Part shown: piece after piece, positions 32,948 through 40,969 of the stretch
How the letters are laid out: every line of letters begins with the position of its first letter
Numbering within the stretch: position 1 is the first letter of the stretch
Assembly: GCF_017916275.1 (NCBI RefSeq)
Contig: NZ_JAFMST010000004.1
Span: forward strand, 62,001-126,000
DNA: 64,000 bases
Direction of reading: 5' to 3'
DNA from: Rubellimicrobium arenae
GTDB taxonomy: Bacteria; Pseudomonadota; Alphaproteobacteria; Rhodobacterales; Rhodobacteraceae
Position numbers and translations under genes: made by a program
The notes under the pieces: generated by a model
Database searches by the model: none
Seen by the model: only the letters and a program-made list of their open reading frames with translations
Told to the model about the DNA's origin: nothing

Positions 32948-34057
32948 ATGATCGTTCGCTTTTCCGCATTTGTTCTGCCCCTGCTCCTGGGGCTTCCGGC
33001 GCTGGCCGAAGGCCGCTCCGACGCCTTCCTGGACCTCGTCGGACGGGTCCCCTCCGAACTGGTCGCACCCGGCTCCGAACCGCGCTTCCCGCAGGTCCAC
33101 TTCGCCGACCACGCCGCCGCCGCGGCCCTGGTCGCGACGCTTCCCCCGAGGGCCAGCCCCGACCCGGTCCAGTCCTACGGCCCCTACGCGCGGCTGCAGA
33201 CACCCCTGGCCGTTCAGGTCGCGCCGGGGCTCGAAGGCGGCTGGGAGCCTCGGGTGGGCTTCGGCCCCCTCGACATCCGGGCAAGCCTCGTGGTGGCCGC
33301 GCCGCCCCATCAGGCGATGCTCCTGCGGCTCGCGGACGGGTCCGCCGAAGGCATCGCGCCGGCCCTGCTCGCCGCAGGCTACGAGCCGGGCGTCCGGGAC
33401 GGCGTCGACGCACTGGTCCGCAACCCCGAGGACTTCGGGATCAGCCTCGGGGACCGGCACATCGCGGATCCGTTCGGAGGCGCCCTCGGCGCGGCCTCCC
33501 GCGTGCTCCTGGACGGCTCGCTGCTCCTGCAGGCCAACAACTGGCCGGACCTTCTGGCCATGGCGCAGGGTCCGGGAGGGGTCTCGGGACGGAGCCAGCC
33601 CGACCTTGCGGCCCTGGCCGCCGTCCTCGACCGGCCCGACTGGGGCGACGCCGCGCTGATCCAGGCCGTGCTCTGGCCCGAGCAGGCCGCCCTCTCGCGC
33701 GGGGGGCATGGCGGCCTCCCGCCCTGGCGGACCGCGCTGATGGCGGACCTCGCCACGGGGCTCGAGACGCGGACCCTGGTGCTGTTCAGCTACGCCGACC
33801 GTGCCTCGGCCGAGGCGGCGGCGGCCCGGCTCGAGGCAGGCTGGGCCACGGAGCCGATGGCCGCCGGCCGCAGCCTGCGCGAGATCACGGAAACCGAGGC
33901 CGAGACGCAGGTCCTGGGCGACGGCCCCTTCGTGGCCGTCCTGTCGCTCCGGGCCCCGACCGAGGCCCTGTCCGGCGGATGGCCCGTGAACGGACCCTTC
34001 GTCCGGCTCCTGACGGCGCAGGCGCGGGGCGACCTGATGCTGTTCGGGCCAGCCTAG
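32948..34057 (+). CDS. exported protein of unknown function
   Basis: 369 aa with a clear signal peptide ([21 protein letters not shown], cleavage about residue 20). The mature part is Ala/Leu/Pro/Gly-rich with an alpha/beta look: '[14 protein letters not shown]', '[21 protein letters not shown]', '[24 protein letters not shown]', and near the C-terminus '[26 protein letters not shown]'. I do not recognise a named domain; similar exported proteins of unknown function occur next to lon in relatives, as far as I recall. It is divergent from lon (186 nt apart). The stop TAG shares CTAG with the stop of the convergent tgt gene. Confidence 0.75.
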   Translation: MIVRFSAFVLPLLLGLPALAEGRSDAFLDLVGRVPSELVAPGSEPRFPQVHFADHAAAAALVATLPPRASPDPVQSYGPYARLQTPLAVQVAPGLEGGWEPRVGFGPLDIRASLVVAAPPHQAMLLRLADGSAEGIAPALLAAGYEPGVRDGVDALVRNPEDFGISLGDRHIADPFGGALGAASRVLLDGSLLLQANNWPDLLAMAQGPGGVSGRSQPDLAALAAVLDRPDWGDAALIQAVLWPEQAALSRGGHGGLPPWRTALMADLATGLETRTLVLFSYADRASAEAAAARLEAGWATEPMAAGRSLREITETEAETQVLGDGPFVAVLSLRAPTEALSGGWPVNGPFVRLLTAQARGDLMLFGPA

Positions 34058-35184
34058 AGCGGCTCGATGTCGCCCTGCGCGCGAAAGGCATGGAAGTCCG
34101 CTTCCCAGCCCTCGAAGCGTCCTTCGGCGATCGCGCCCCGCATCCCCGCCATGATCTCCTGGAAATAGTGGAGGTTGTGCCAGGTCAGCAGCATCCCGGC
34201 GATCATCTCGTTCGCGCGGACGACATGGTGGAGGTAGGCGCGCGAATAGTTGCGGCAGGCGGGGCAGCCGCACTGCTCGTCCAGCGGGCGCGGATCGTCG
34301 GCGTGCCGGGCGTTGCGGAGGTTCACCTGCCCCCGCCGCGTCCAGGCCTGCCCCGTCCGCCCCGACCGGGACGGGAGCACGCAGTCCATCATGTCGATGC
34401 CGCGCTTCACCGCCCCCACGATGTCATCGGGCTTGCCGACCCCCATGAGGTAGCGGGGCCGGTCCTCGGGGAGCATCCCGGGCGCGTAGTCCAGCACCTC
34501 GAACATCATGGCCTGCCCTTCGCCCACCGCGAGGCCGCCCACGGCATAGCCGTCGAAGCCGACGCCCTTCAGCGCCTCTGCCGATTCCTCGCGCTGGTCG
34601 CGGAAGACGCTGCCCTGCTGGATGCCGAACAGCGCGTGCCCCGGACGGTCGCCGAAGGCGTCCCGCGACCGCTGCGCCCAGCGCATGGACCGGCGCATGG
34701 ATTCGACCGACACCGCCTCGGTGGCCGGGAAGGGCGTGCACTCGTCGAAGGCCATCACGATGTCGGATCCCAGGAGCCTCTGGATCTCCATGCTCCGCTC
34801 GGGCGTCAGGACGTGCTTGGAGCCGTCCACATGGGACGAGAAGGTCACGCCCTCCTCGGTCATCTTGCGCAGGGACGACAGGCTCATCACCTGGAACCCG
34901 CCCGAGTCCGTCAGGATCGGCCGCTCCCAGTTCATGAAGCCGTGGAGCCCGCCCAGGCGCGCGACCCTCTCGGCCCCCGGCCGCAGCATCAGGTGGTAGG
35001 TGTTGCCCAGGAGGATGTCGGCCCCCGTCGCGCGCACGCTGTCCGGCATCATCGCCTTGACGGTGCCGGCGGTGCCCACCGGCATGAAGGCGGGGGTGCG
35101 GATCTCGCCGCGGGGGGTGGCGATGACCCCCGTCCGGGCGCGCCCGTCGGTGGCATGAAGGGTGAAGGAAATGCCTGTGGCCAT
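34054..35184 (-). CDS. tgt: queuine tRNA-guanine transglycosylase
   Basis: 376 aa, full length. It exchanges guanine 34 for the queuine precursor preQ1 in tRNAs with GUN anticodons (Asp, Asn, His, Tyr). The (beta/alpha)8 barrel shows '[12 protein letters not shown]' with the proton-acceptor Asp, 'FGIQQGS', '[11 protein letters not shown]', the nucleophile in '[13 protein letters not shown]' and the structural zinc site '[16 protein letters not shown]'. The ATG at 35184 has a perfect AGGAGG 9 nt upstream. The tRNA-Asp gene at 19877-19953 encodes one of its substrates. The stop shares CTAG with the convergent exported protein gene. Confidence 0.97.
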   Translation of the reverse strand: MATGISFTLHATDGRARTGVIATPRGEIRTPAFMPVGTAGTVKAMMPDSVRATGADILLGNTYHLMLRPGAERVARLGGLHGFMNWERPILTDSGGFQVMSLSSLRKMTEEGVTFSSHVDGSKHVLTPERSMEIQRLLGSDIVMAFDECTPFPATEAVSVESMRRSMRWAQRSRDAFGDRPGHALFGIQQGSVFRDQREESAEALKGVGFDGYAVGGLAVGEGQAMMFEVLDYAPGMLPEDRPRYLMGVGKPDDIVGAVKRGIDMMDCVLPSRSGRTGQAWTRRGQVNLRNARHADDPRPLDEQCGCPACRNYSRAYLHHVVRANEMIAGMLLTWHNLHYFQEIMAGMRGAIAEGRFEGWEADFHAFRAQGDIEPL

Positions 35185-35320
35185 GCTGCGCGCCTCCTGA
35201 CGGGCCTCCCTACACAGGCTTGGCGCGGGACGGAACCCGTGCCGGTGGACAGCCTCGCGCCGCCGTGCGTTGATGCCCCCGGCCCTGCCCCCGTCGGGCG
35301 ACCCGAACCGGAGCGCGTCC

Positions 35321-35740
35321 ATGATCCGCCGTGCCGCCCTGATCCTTTGCCTCGCCGTCACCGGCGCCTCGGCAGAGCCGCGCCCGCCCCGGGACCCTGG
35401 TGGCTCGGTCGCGCTGCGCGTCATCGAGATCGGTGCCCTCGAGGCCCGTCAGCAGGAAAAGCGCGTGCGTGGCGAATGCCTGTCGGCCTGCACGATGTAT
35501 CTCGGGCTTTCGACGGCCTGCTTCGACCCGGACGCGGTCCTGGGCTTCCACGGGCCGCGGCTGGCCTTCGGGCTCCGGATGTCCGCCATGCAGTTCGAGG
35601 CGATCAGCCGGACCATGGCGTCCTATTATCCGCCCCGCATCGCCAAGCGGTTCCTCGAGGACTGGCGCTACAGCGACCATCTGGTCCGCATTCCCGCCGC
35701 CCGCCTGATCGCCCGCGGCGAGGCGCGGGCCTGCGACTAG
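35321..35740 (+). CDS. small exported ClpP/crotonase-like protein (COG3904 type)
   Basis: 139 aa with a signal peptide (about residues 1-18, '[12 protein letters not shown]'). The mature part holds '[19 protein letters not shown]' and '[17 protein letters not shown]'; the spacing of Ser55 in C-x-SAC and His77 in GFHGPR is that of the periplasmic ClpP-like COG3904 proteins, in which these are the presumed catalytic Ser and His. If so, it is a small periplasmic hydrolase-like protein; activity is unproven. Four cysteines could form two disulfides. The ATG at 35321 has only a weak site. It is divergent from tgt. Confidence 0.65.
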   Translation: MIRRAALILCLAVTGASAEPRPPRDPGGSVALRVIEIGALEARQQEKRVRGECLSACTMYLGLSTACFDPDAVLGFHGPRLAFGLRMSAMQFEAISRTMASYYPPRIAKRFLEDWRYSDHLVRIPAARLIARGEARACD

Positions 35741-35816
35741 TTGCCCGACCCGGACCCTTTACCCCGGGACCCCCAATCCTTATATGATCGCTCAGGATTT
35801 CAGCCGGGGACCTCGC

Positions 35817-36179
35817 ATGTCGTTCAGCGAAGCCAGGATCGAGGGGACTCCCCTCATCGCGCCGTCCACCATCGACCACCCTCTCTACGACAGCGTGGTC
35901 GAGGCGTGCCGGACCGTGTTCGACCCCGAGATTCCGGTGAACATCTTCGACCTGGGGCTCGTCTACACGGTCCAGATCGACGCCGAGGGCGCGGTCGACA
36001 TCGTGATGACCCTCACCGCCCCCGGCTGCCCCGTCGCGGGCGAGATGCCGGGCTGGGTCGCCGATGCCGTGGGCGCGATCCCGGGCGTCAAGCAGGTGGA
36101 CGTCCAGATGACCTTCGAGCCCCAGTGGGGCATGGAGATGATGTCCGACGAGGCTCGGCTGGAACTCGGCTTCATGTGA
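35817..36179 (+). CDS. SufT/MIP18-type iron-sulfur assembly protein (DUF59)
   Basis: 120 aa. The DUF59 signature 'VFDPEIPVNIFDLGLVY', 'VDIVMTLTAPGCPVAGEMPGWV' and 'GVKQVDVQMTFEPQW' is complete, including the Cys in TAPGCP thought to contact iron-sulfur intermediates. SufT-like proteins help Fe-S cluster maturation. The family's C-terminal end 'MSDEARLELGFM' is typical. The ATG at 35817 is preferred; an in-frame ATG at 35784 would add 11 residues. No suf genes lie next to it here, but an IscA-type gene is found at 46955-47314. Confidence 0.88.
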   Translation: MSFSEARIEGTPLIAPSTIDHPLYDSVVEACRTVFDPEIPVNIFDLGLVYTVQIDAEGAVDIVMTLTAPGCPVAGEMPGWVADAVGAIPGVKQVDVQMTFEPQWGMEMMSDEARLELGFM

Positions 36180-36181
36180 GC

Positions 36182-36199
36182 CCGGCCGGCGCTGGCCGG
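36182..36199. terminator. possible short hairpin between convergent genes
   Basis: CCGGCC / GGCCGG with a 6-nt loop lies directly after the SufT-like stop and before the SMR gene's stop. No T-run on either strand, so only weakly supported. Confidence 0.3.
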
Positions 36200-36210
36200 C
36201 CTGGGGGGCG

Positions 36211-36552
36211 TCAGTGGGACACCGTCTTGGAAAAGACGTTCACCACGATCACGCCCGCGATGATGAGCCCAAGCCCCAGGATCGCCGGCAGGTCGAGCGT
36301 CTGCCCGTGCCAGAGCCAGGCCACCGTGGCGATCAGCACGATGCCGAGCCCCGACCAGATCGCGTAGACGATTCCCGTCGGAATGGTCCTGAGCGGATAG
36401 GACAGGAGCCAGAACGCCACCGCATAGCCCAGCACGGCGATGACGCTCGGCAGCAGCCTGGTGAAACTGGCCGACCGTGCAAGGGCCGTGGTGGCCATGA
36501 CCTCGGCCAGGATGGCCGCCGCCAGGATCATGTAAAGCTGAATTCGGCTCAC
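36211..36552 (-). CDS. small multidrug resistance (SMR) family transporter
   Basis: 113 aa with four membrane helices. The essential acidic residue of helix 1 is the Glu in 'AAAILAEVMATTAL', and the SMR motif 'GIVYAIWSGLGIVLI' with Trp is intact. These dimeric inner-membrane proteins exchange protons for cationic drugs, or in the Gdx branch guanidinium; the residues around Glu look more EmrE-like than Gdx-like. A GTG start at 36552 places the Glu at residue 17, close to EmrE's 14. It is convergent with the SufT-like gene. Confidence 0.88.
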   Translation of the reverse strand: MSRIQLYMILAAAILAEVMATTALARSASFTRLLPSVIAVLGYAVAFWLLSYPLRTIPTGIVYAIWSGLGIVLIATVAWLWHGQTLDLPAILGLGLIIAGVIVVNVFSKTVSH

Positions 36553-36654
36553 GCGTCCGCCTCACCCGCATTGCGGCGCCCCCAGGGGCACCCGACCACG
36601 GCTAGGTGCCACAGGCCCTGGCCGGACCGCCAGCCCGAACCGTCCGGAATGACA

Positions 36655-36679
36655 AAGGCCCGGACGATGCCCGGGCCTT
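36655..36679 (-). terminator. terminator of infC
   Basis: AAGGCCCGG / CCGGGCCTT stem with a 7-nt loop; on the minus strand it is followed by TTTGTC. It lies 25 nt after the infC stop. Confidence 0.6.
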
Positions 36680-36703
36680 GTTCGTGCGGGGATGAGGCCG
36701 GCC

Positions 36704-37249
36704 CTACTTTGCCGGAGCGATCATCATCACCATCTGCCGGCCTTCGAGGCGCGGCATGGATTCGATCTTGCCCTGGGCCTTCACGTCCTCGGCCACACGG
36801 TCGAGCAGCGCCTTGCCCAGTTCCTGGTGGGCCATCTCGCGGCCGCGGAAGCGCAGGGTGACCTTCACCTTGTCGCCTTCGTCCAGGAACTTGAACACCG
36901 ATCGCATCTTCACGTCGTAGTCGTGCGTGTCCGTACCGGGACGGAACTTCACTTCCTTGATCTCGATGACCTTCTGGTTCTTCCGAGCCTCAGCTTCCTT
37001 CTTCTGGGTCTCGTACTTGAACTTGCCGAAGTCCATGATCTTGCAGACCGGCGGATTCGCCGTGGGCGAGATTTCCACGAGGTCCAGCCCCGCGTCCTCG
37101 GCCAGCGACAGCGCCCGTTCGGGCGACATGACGCCGAGGTTCTCGCCGTTGGCCCCGATCAGGCGGATGTCGCCGCCGCGCAGGAGGCGCTCATTGATTC
37201 GGGGGCCGGTTTCGCGCACCGGGGGTGCGTTATGGGGTCTGCGTCCTAT
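36704..37249 (-). CDS. infC: translation initiation factor IF-3, AUA start
   Basis: 181 aa when begun at ATA 37249. IF-3 keeps ribosomal subunits apart and proofreads the start codon. The N-domain begins '(I)[22 protein letters not shown]' in part, the linker is Lys-rich ('[15 protein letters not shown]'), and the C-domain shows '[15 protein letters not shown]' and '[15 protein letters not shown]'. The conserved protein starts exactly at the ATA, which has a GAAGGA ribosome site 8 nt upstream (37258-37263); the nearest canonical in-frame start (ATG 37294) would add 15 unconserved residues. A rare start codon is the known basis of infC autoregulation in E. coli (AUU). Confidence 0.93.
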   Translation of the reverse strand: MGRRPHNAPPVRETGPRINERLLRGGDIRLIGANGENLGVMSPERALSLAEDAGLDLVEISPTANPPVCKIMDFGKFKYETQKKEAEARKNQKVIEIKEVKFRPGTDTHDYDVKMRSVFKFLDEGDKVKVTLRFRGREMAHQELGKALLDRVAEDVKAQGKIESMPRLEGRQMVMMIAPAK

Positions 37250-37263
37250 GGCTCTTGTCCTTC
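37247..37263 (-). promoter_or_regulatory. infC translation start: ATA with strong ribosome site
   Basis: GAAGGA at 37263-37258 (minus strand) is spaced 8 nt from ATA at 37249-37247. The combination of a good ribosome site and a non-AUG start fits IF-3-dependent repression of its own translation. Confidence 0.6.
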
Positions 37264-37438
37264 GGCAGTGTCGGGGAATAGCGGCACGGAACATAAGCGC
37301 GGAACACTCGTTCTTCAAGCCCGACACGCCTCCCTCCCGCCGGCGCGTTCAGCGTTGCCGGAACACGGGATCGTGACATATGAACCCCGAGGCCGGGCGC
37401 CACTCGCTCCGGCGCAAGCCTTTGAAGGAACAGGTGTC

Positions 37439-38695
37439 ATGACACGCATCATTGCCATCGTCGTGGTCGTAGTCGCCGCGGTGGTCGCCTACATGTACAG
37501 CCGCAGCGACGATGTGGTCGTCGGAGAGCAGCCCGTCGCGACCTCTGGCGAGCCTGCCGGCTCGGGCGAGGCGACCACGCCCGACACCGGCGAGGTCGAG
37601 CCCGCCGTGACCAACCCGGCCCAGGAGAACGCCGCCGAGCCGTCCACCCCGGGCGAGGAACCGACGGCCGCGACGGGCGGTGAGGAAGCCGGCGCGGCGG
37701 ACACCTCCGAGCCCGAATCCGGCGAGGAAGGCCCCGCGGACGAGGAGCCTGACGCCGGAGTCGGCGCGACCTCCACCGAAGAGGAGACCGACGGCGCGGG
37801 CGTCCAGGGCACGACCGCCGACACCGGCGAGCCGACCTCGACGACCGGCGGCGATGCGGCCACGGCGGACGATGCGGACACGAGCGTCGATGAAGGCGCA
37901 GCGACCGGCGGGGACGGCGCGGCCACCGGAGGGGACGGTGCCGCTCCCGCCGGTTCGACCACCGAGGAGGGCGCGGACGCGTCCCAGACCCCGCCGGGCC
38001 TCGAGACCACCAACGAGAACGCGCCGCAGGCCGCCGACGCGGTGGACCCGGCCGATGCCGGCGCGACGCAGGGCGCCGCGGCCGACGACCAGGGCGCGGC
38101 GGCGACGGGAACGGCTGGAACGGCCGCCACCGGGACGGACGACGGCGCAACGGCGGCCGCTGGGGCCGATTCCACGGCGTCCGGGAACGCGGCCGCTGCG
38201 CCCGCCAATGACACGACCGGCGACGCCGCGACGGGCAGCGCGACCGCCGATCCGGCCGCTGGCGCGGCGGGGGCCACGACCGGTGCGGGTGCCGCGACCA
38301 CCGGCACCACGAACGACACCGGCGCGGCAGCCACCACGGCGGGGACGGCAGGCACCGGGGCGGCCACGGATGCGCCCGCTGCCGACACCGCAGCCACCGG
38401 GGACGCTTCGGCCCAGGGCACGGCCCCGGCCGCCGACGCCACGGGGTCCGATGCCGCTGCCGGGACGGCCACGGCCACCGGGACCGCCGCCGCTCCGGCG
38501 CAGGCCGCCGATCTCGACACTCTGCTCGACCCCGAGAACCTGAATGTCGATGCGGTCAACCAGGCCATCGACGCGTCCGCCGTGGACCAGTCGCTCAAGA
38601 CGCAGCTCAAGCTCGCGCTGACGAACGCCCAGGGCTACCCGTCGCTGCTGCCGTCGGTGCTCGACCGCATCCGCGCCGCCCTGACCGAACAGTAA
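37439..38695 (+). CDS. membrane-anchored low-complexity protein with helical C-terminus
   Basis: 418 aa. Residues 4-19 are an N-terminal membrane anchor (RIIAIVVVVVAAVVAYMY). Residues about 25-355 are a disordered chain made almost only of Ala, Gly, Thr, Asp, Glu, Pro and Ser, acidic at first and Ala/Thr/Gly-rich later. The last 55 residues regain normal composition and form helices ('DLDTLLDPENLNVDAVNQAIDAS', 'SLKTQLKLALTNAQGYPSLL' in part). It may be a tethered domain on a long linker that spans the periplasm, but no family is recognised. The ATG at 37439 has AAGGA upstream. It is divergent from infC. The reading frame is convincing because composition is directional and a terminator follows the stop. 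Confidence 0.75.
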   Translation: MTRIIAIVVVVVAAVVAYMYSRSDDVVVGEQPVATSGEPAGSGEATTPDTGEVEPAVTNPAQENAAEPSTPGEEPTAATGGEEAGAADTSEPESGEEGPADEEPDAGVGATSTEEETDGAGVQGTTADTGEPTSTTGGDAATADDADTSVDEGAATGGDGAATGGDGAAPAGSTTEEGADASQTPPGLETTNENAPQAADAVDPADAGATQGAAADDQGAAATGTAGTAATGTDDGATAAAGADSTASGNAAAAPANDTTGDAATGSATADPAAGAAGATTGAGAATTGTTNDTGAAATTAGTAGTGAATDAPAADTAATGDASAQGTAPAADATGSDAAAGTATATGTAAAPAQAADLDTLLDPENLNVDAVNQAIDASAVDQSLKTQLKLALTNAQGYPSLLPSVLDRIRAALTEQ

Positions 38696-38725
38696 GGCCC
38701 CCCGACCATCCCCTGTGGGACCCTG

Positions 38726-38750
38726 AACGCCGCGCCCCTCGCGCGGCGTT
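38726..38750 (+). terminator. terminator of the low-complexity protein gene
   Basis: AACGCCGCGC / GCGCGGCGTT, a perfect 10-bp stem with a 5-nt loop followed by TCCGTTT, lies 30 nt after the stop. Confidence 0.75.
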
Positions 38751-38819
38751 TCCGTTTGGGGACCGCCCGGCTCCCCCTGCCCGTGCACGCGGAACAGGGG
38801 CGCACCCGAAAACGACAAA

Positions 38820-38844
38820 GGGCGCGTGACCAGGTCACGCGCCC
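38820..38844 (-). terminator. terminator of the sulfate assimilation/fpr transcript
   Basis: GGGCGCGTGA / TCACGCGCCC, a 10-bp stem with a 5-nt loop, runs on the minus strand into CTTTGTCGTTTT. It lies 27 nt after the fpr stop. Confidence 0.75.
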
Positions 38845-38870
38845 CTGCCAGTCTCAGCCGGATGTCGGGA

Positions 38871-39695
38871 TCAGACGCCGTCGCCCACGAAGGCCTTCTC
38901 GATCACGAACTCGGCGGGGTCGCTGTTCGCCCCCTCGCGCAGGCCCGCCTTTTCCAGCAGCGCCTTGATGTCGAGGTTGAAGGCCAGGCTCCCGCAGACC
39001 ATCGCCCGGTCCACCGCCGGGTCGAGCGGCGGGATGCCGAGGTCCTTGAAGACCTCCCCGCTCTCGATCAGCGTGGTGATCCGCCCCATCTTGGGCGATT
39101 CCTCGCGGGTGGTGGTCGGGTAGTACTTGAGCTTGTCGCCGACCAGCTCGCCGATCAGCTCGTCGTCCTTGAGCGATTCGACGATCTCACGGCCATAGGT
39201 CAGCTCACCGACCTCGCGGCAGGTGTGGGTGATGACGACCTCGTCGTACTTCTCCCAGGTCTCCGGGTCGCGGAGCAGCGAGGCGAAGGGCGCGAAGCCC
39301 GTGCCGGTCGCGAACATCCACAGCCGCGTGCCGGGCAGCAGCGCGTCATGCACCAGCGTCCCCACGGGCTTGGGCCGCAGGATGATCTCGTCCCCCGGCT
39401 GGATGTGCTGGAGCCGGGAGGTCAGCGGCCCGTCCGGCACCTTGATCGAATAGAACTCCAGCTCCTCGTCCCAGGACGGCGAGGCGATGGAGTAGGCGCG
39501 CAGCAGCGGCCGTCCGTTGTCCCCCATCAGGCCGATCATCACGAACTCGCCCGAGCGGAAGCGCAGGGACTTGGGCCGCGTCACGCGGAAGGCGAACAGG
39601 CGGTCGGTGTAGTGGGTCACGCTCGTGACGGTCTGCGCGTCCGGCAGGGTCACGGGGGTGGCGGCCTTGTCCTTGACGGGGGTCTGCTCGGTCAT
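38871..39695 (-). CDS. fpr: ferredoxin-NADP reductase
   Basis: 274 aa. The FAD domain carries the 'RAYSIASP' (RxYS) motif and 'GPLTSRLQHIQPGD', and the NADP domain 'MFATGTGFAPFASLLRD' and 'MVCGSLAFNLDI', ending in the bacterial subclass tail 'VIEKAFVGDGV'. It passes electrons between NADPH and ferredoxin or flavodoxin. The ATG at 39695 was chosen because it starts the family-like N-terminus (MTEQTPV) behind GAGGA. It lies 66 nt downstream of DUF934 on the same strand, so it may share the sulfate assimilation transcript and could supply electrons to the sulfite reductase, which has no flavoprotein subunit here. That link is inferred. Confidence 0.95.
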   Translation of the reverse strand: MTEQTPVKDKAATPVTLPDAQTVTSVTHYTDRLFAFRVTRPKSLRFRSGEFVMIGLMGDNGRPLLRAYSIASPSWDEELEFYSIKVPDGPLTSRLQHIQPGDEIILRPKPVGTLVHDALLPGTRLWMFATGTGFAPFASLLRDPETWEKYDEVVITHTCREVGELTYGREIVESLKDDELIGELVGDKLKYYPTTTREESPKMGRITTLIESGEVFKDLGIPPLDPAVDRAMVCGSLAFNLDIKALLEKAGLREGANSDPAEFVIEKAFVGDGV

Positions 39696-39761
39696 CGGTC
39701 CTCGCATGCGCTCGCGGTCGAGCGCCTCATGTAATGGATGGGCGACGTAAGGGAATGCGGC

Positions 39762-40175
39762 TCAGGCGCGCAGGCGGCCCTGGTAGTAGTTGTCGCGCCA
39801 GTTGGCCCGCGCGAGCCACTGGTCCTCGGGCTGGCGGGCGGCCAGCGCCTCGTCGATCTCGACCTCGTCGAAGCCCACGCGCCGCACCATCGCGTACTGG
39901 TCGGCAAGCACGTGCCCCGCCGCCCGCAGCCGCCCGTGGAAGCCGAAGCTCCGCAGGTCGCGCGCGTGGGAAAAGCCGCGCCCGTCGTTGAAGGCCGGAA
40001 ACCGGACGCGGATCAGCGCCACCTGCCCCAGCACGCCCACGAGCGCGCGGGGATCGTCGGCGGGGCCGATCTCGACCCCGTCGCCTTCCTGGATCTGCTC
40101 GATCTCGGCCAGGGGCCGGATCACGCCGGGGAAGTCGTCCACCCTAAAGCCGGTATCGGTCACGATGATGGTCAT
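39762..40175 (-). CDS. DUF934 protein of the sulfite reduction operon
   Basis: 137 aa, cytoplasmic. The family hallmark 'FPAFNDGRGFSHARDLR' and 'VGFDEVEIDEALA' are present. DUF934 proteins occur almost always beside cysI/cysH and are called CysX-like or sulfite-reductase-associated, but their biochemical role is not settled. The start at 40175 has AGGA upstream. It begins 11 nt after the cysH stop, in the same operon. Confidence 0.9.
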   Translation of the reverse strand: MTIIVTDTGFRVDDFPGVIRPLAEIEQIQEGDGVEIGPADDPRALVGVLGQVALIRVRFPAFNDGRGFSHARDLRSFGFHGRLRAAGHVLADQYAMVRRVGFDEVEIDEALAARQPEDQWLARANWRDNYYQGRLRA

Positions 40176-40186
40176 GGGGTTCGTCC

Positions 40187-40969
40187 TCAGCTGGCGGCGA
40201 TCGGGCCGCGCACGAGCTTCCCGTTCACGAAGTGGATGCCGCACTCTTCCTTCTGGGTGTTCCGCCACCGGCCGGCGCGGGGGTCCTCGCCCTCCTTGAC
40301 GGGCGTGGTGCAGGGCGCGCAGCCGATGGACGGATAACCCTTGGCCACCAGCGGGTGACGCGGCAGGCGGTTCTCGGCCATGTAGTCGCGCAGGTCCTCG
40401 CTGGTCCAATGGGCCAGCGGGTTGACCTTGATGCGGATGTCGCCCTCGTTCTCGAAGAAGTCGAGAGCGGCCCGCGTCTTGCCCTGGTAGCGCTTGCGGC
40501 CCGTGATCCAGGCGTCGTAGCCCAGAAGAGCGCGCTGCAGCGGCTCGGTCTTGCGGAGGTTGCAGCAGGCGTCCGGGTTGCCCTGGTGCAGCAGGCCATA
40601 CGGGTCCTGCGCGGCCACCGCCACCGGATCAGCCTTGATGACCTGCACGTTGGTCAGCCGCAGCCGCTCCGTCAGCTCGAGCTGGTAGGCCAGCGTTTCG
40701 GCAAACAGCATCTCGGTGTCGATGAACAGCACCGGGATATGCCGGTTCTTCACCGCCGCCATGTGCAGGAGCACGACCGACTCCGCCCCGAAGGACGACA
40801 CGAGCCCGAGCCGCCCGACCTGCGGATCGGTCATGGCATGCTGCATGACGTCGGCGGCGGAGTGGTGGCGGTAGCGGGCGTTCAGCTCGGCCACGCGCTC
40901 GGACACGGGGCTCAGCCCCGATCCGCTCACCGGCGTGGCGTCGACCGCCTTGATCGGGTCAGGCCGCAT
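40187..40969 (-). CDS. cysH: phosphoadenylyl/adenylyl-sulfate reductase (APS type)
   Basis: 260 aa. It reduces activated sulfate to sulfite with thioredoxin. The adenylyl site is 'LVSSFGAESVVLLHM'; the [4Fe-4S] ligands 'DACCNLRK' (adjacent cysteines) and 'GCAPCTTP' mark the bacterial APS-reductase type rather than E. coli PAPS reductase; the catalytic Cys is in the C-terminal 'EECGIHF'. The ATG at 40969 follows GGAGG at a 9-nt spacing; a further ATG at 40990 has none. The gene overlaps the end of cysI by 11 nt. No cysND or cysC is in the window. Confidence 0.95.
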   Translation of the reverse strand: MRPDPIKAVDATPVSGSGLSPVSERVAELNARYRHHSAADVMQHAMTDPQVGRLGLVSSFGAESVVLLHMAAVKNRHIPVLFIDTEMLFAETLAYQLELTERLRLTNVQVIKADPVAVAAQDPYGLLHQGNPDACCNLRKTEPLQRALLGYDAWITGRKRYQGKTRAALDFFENEGDIRIKVNPLAHWTSEDLRDYMAENRLPRHPLVAKGYPSIGCAPCTTPVKEGEDPRAGRWRNTQKEECGIHFVNGKLVRGPIAAS

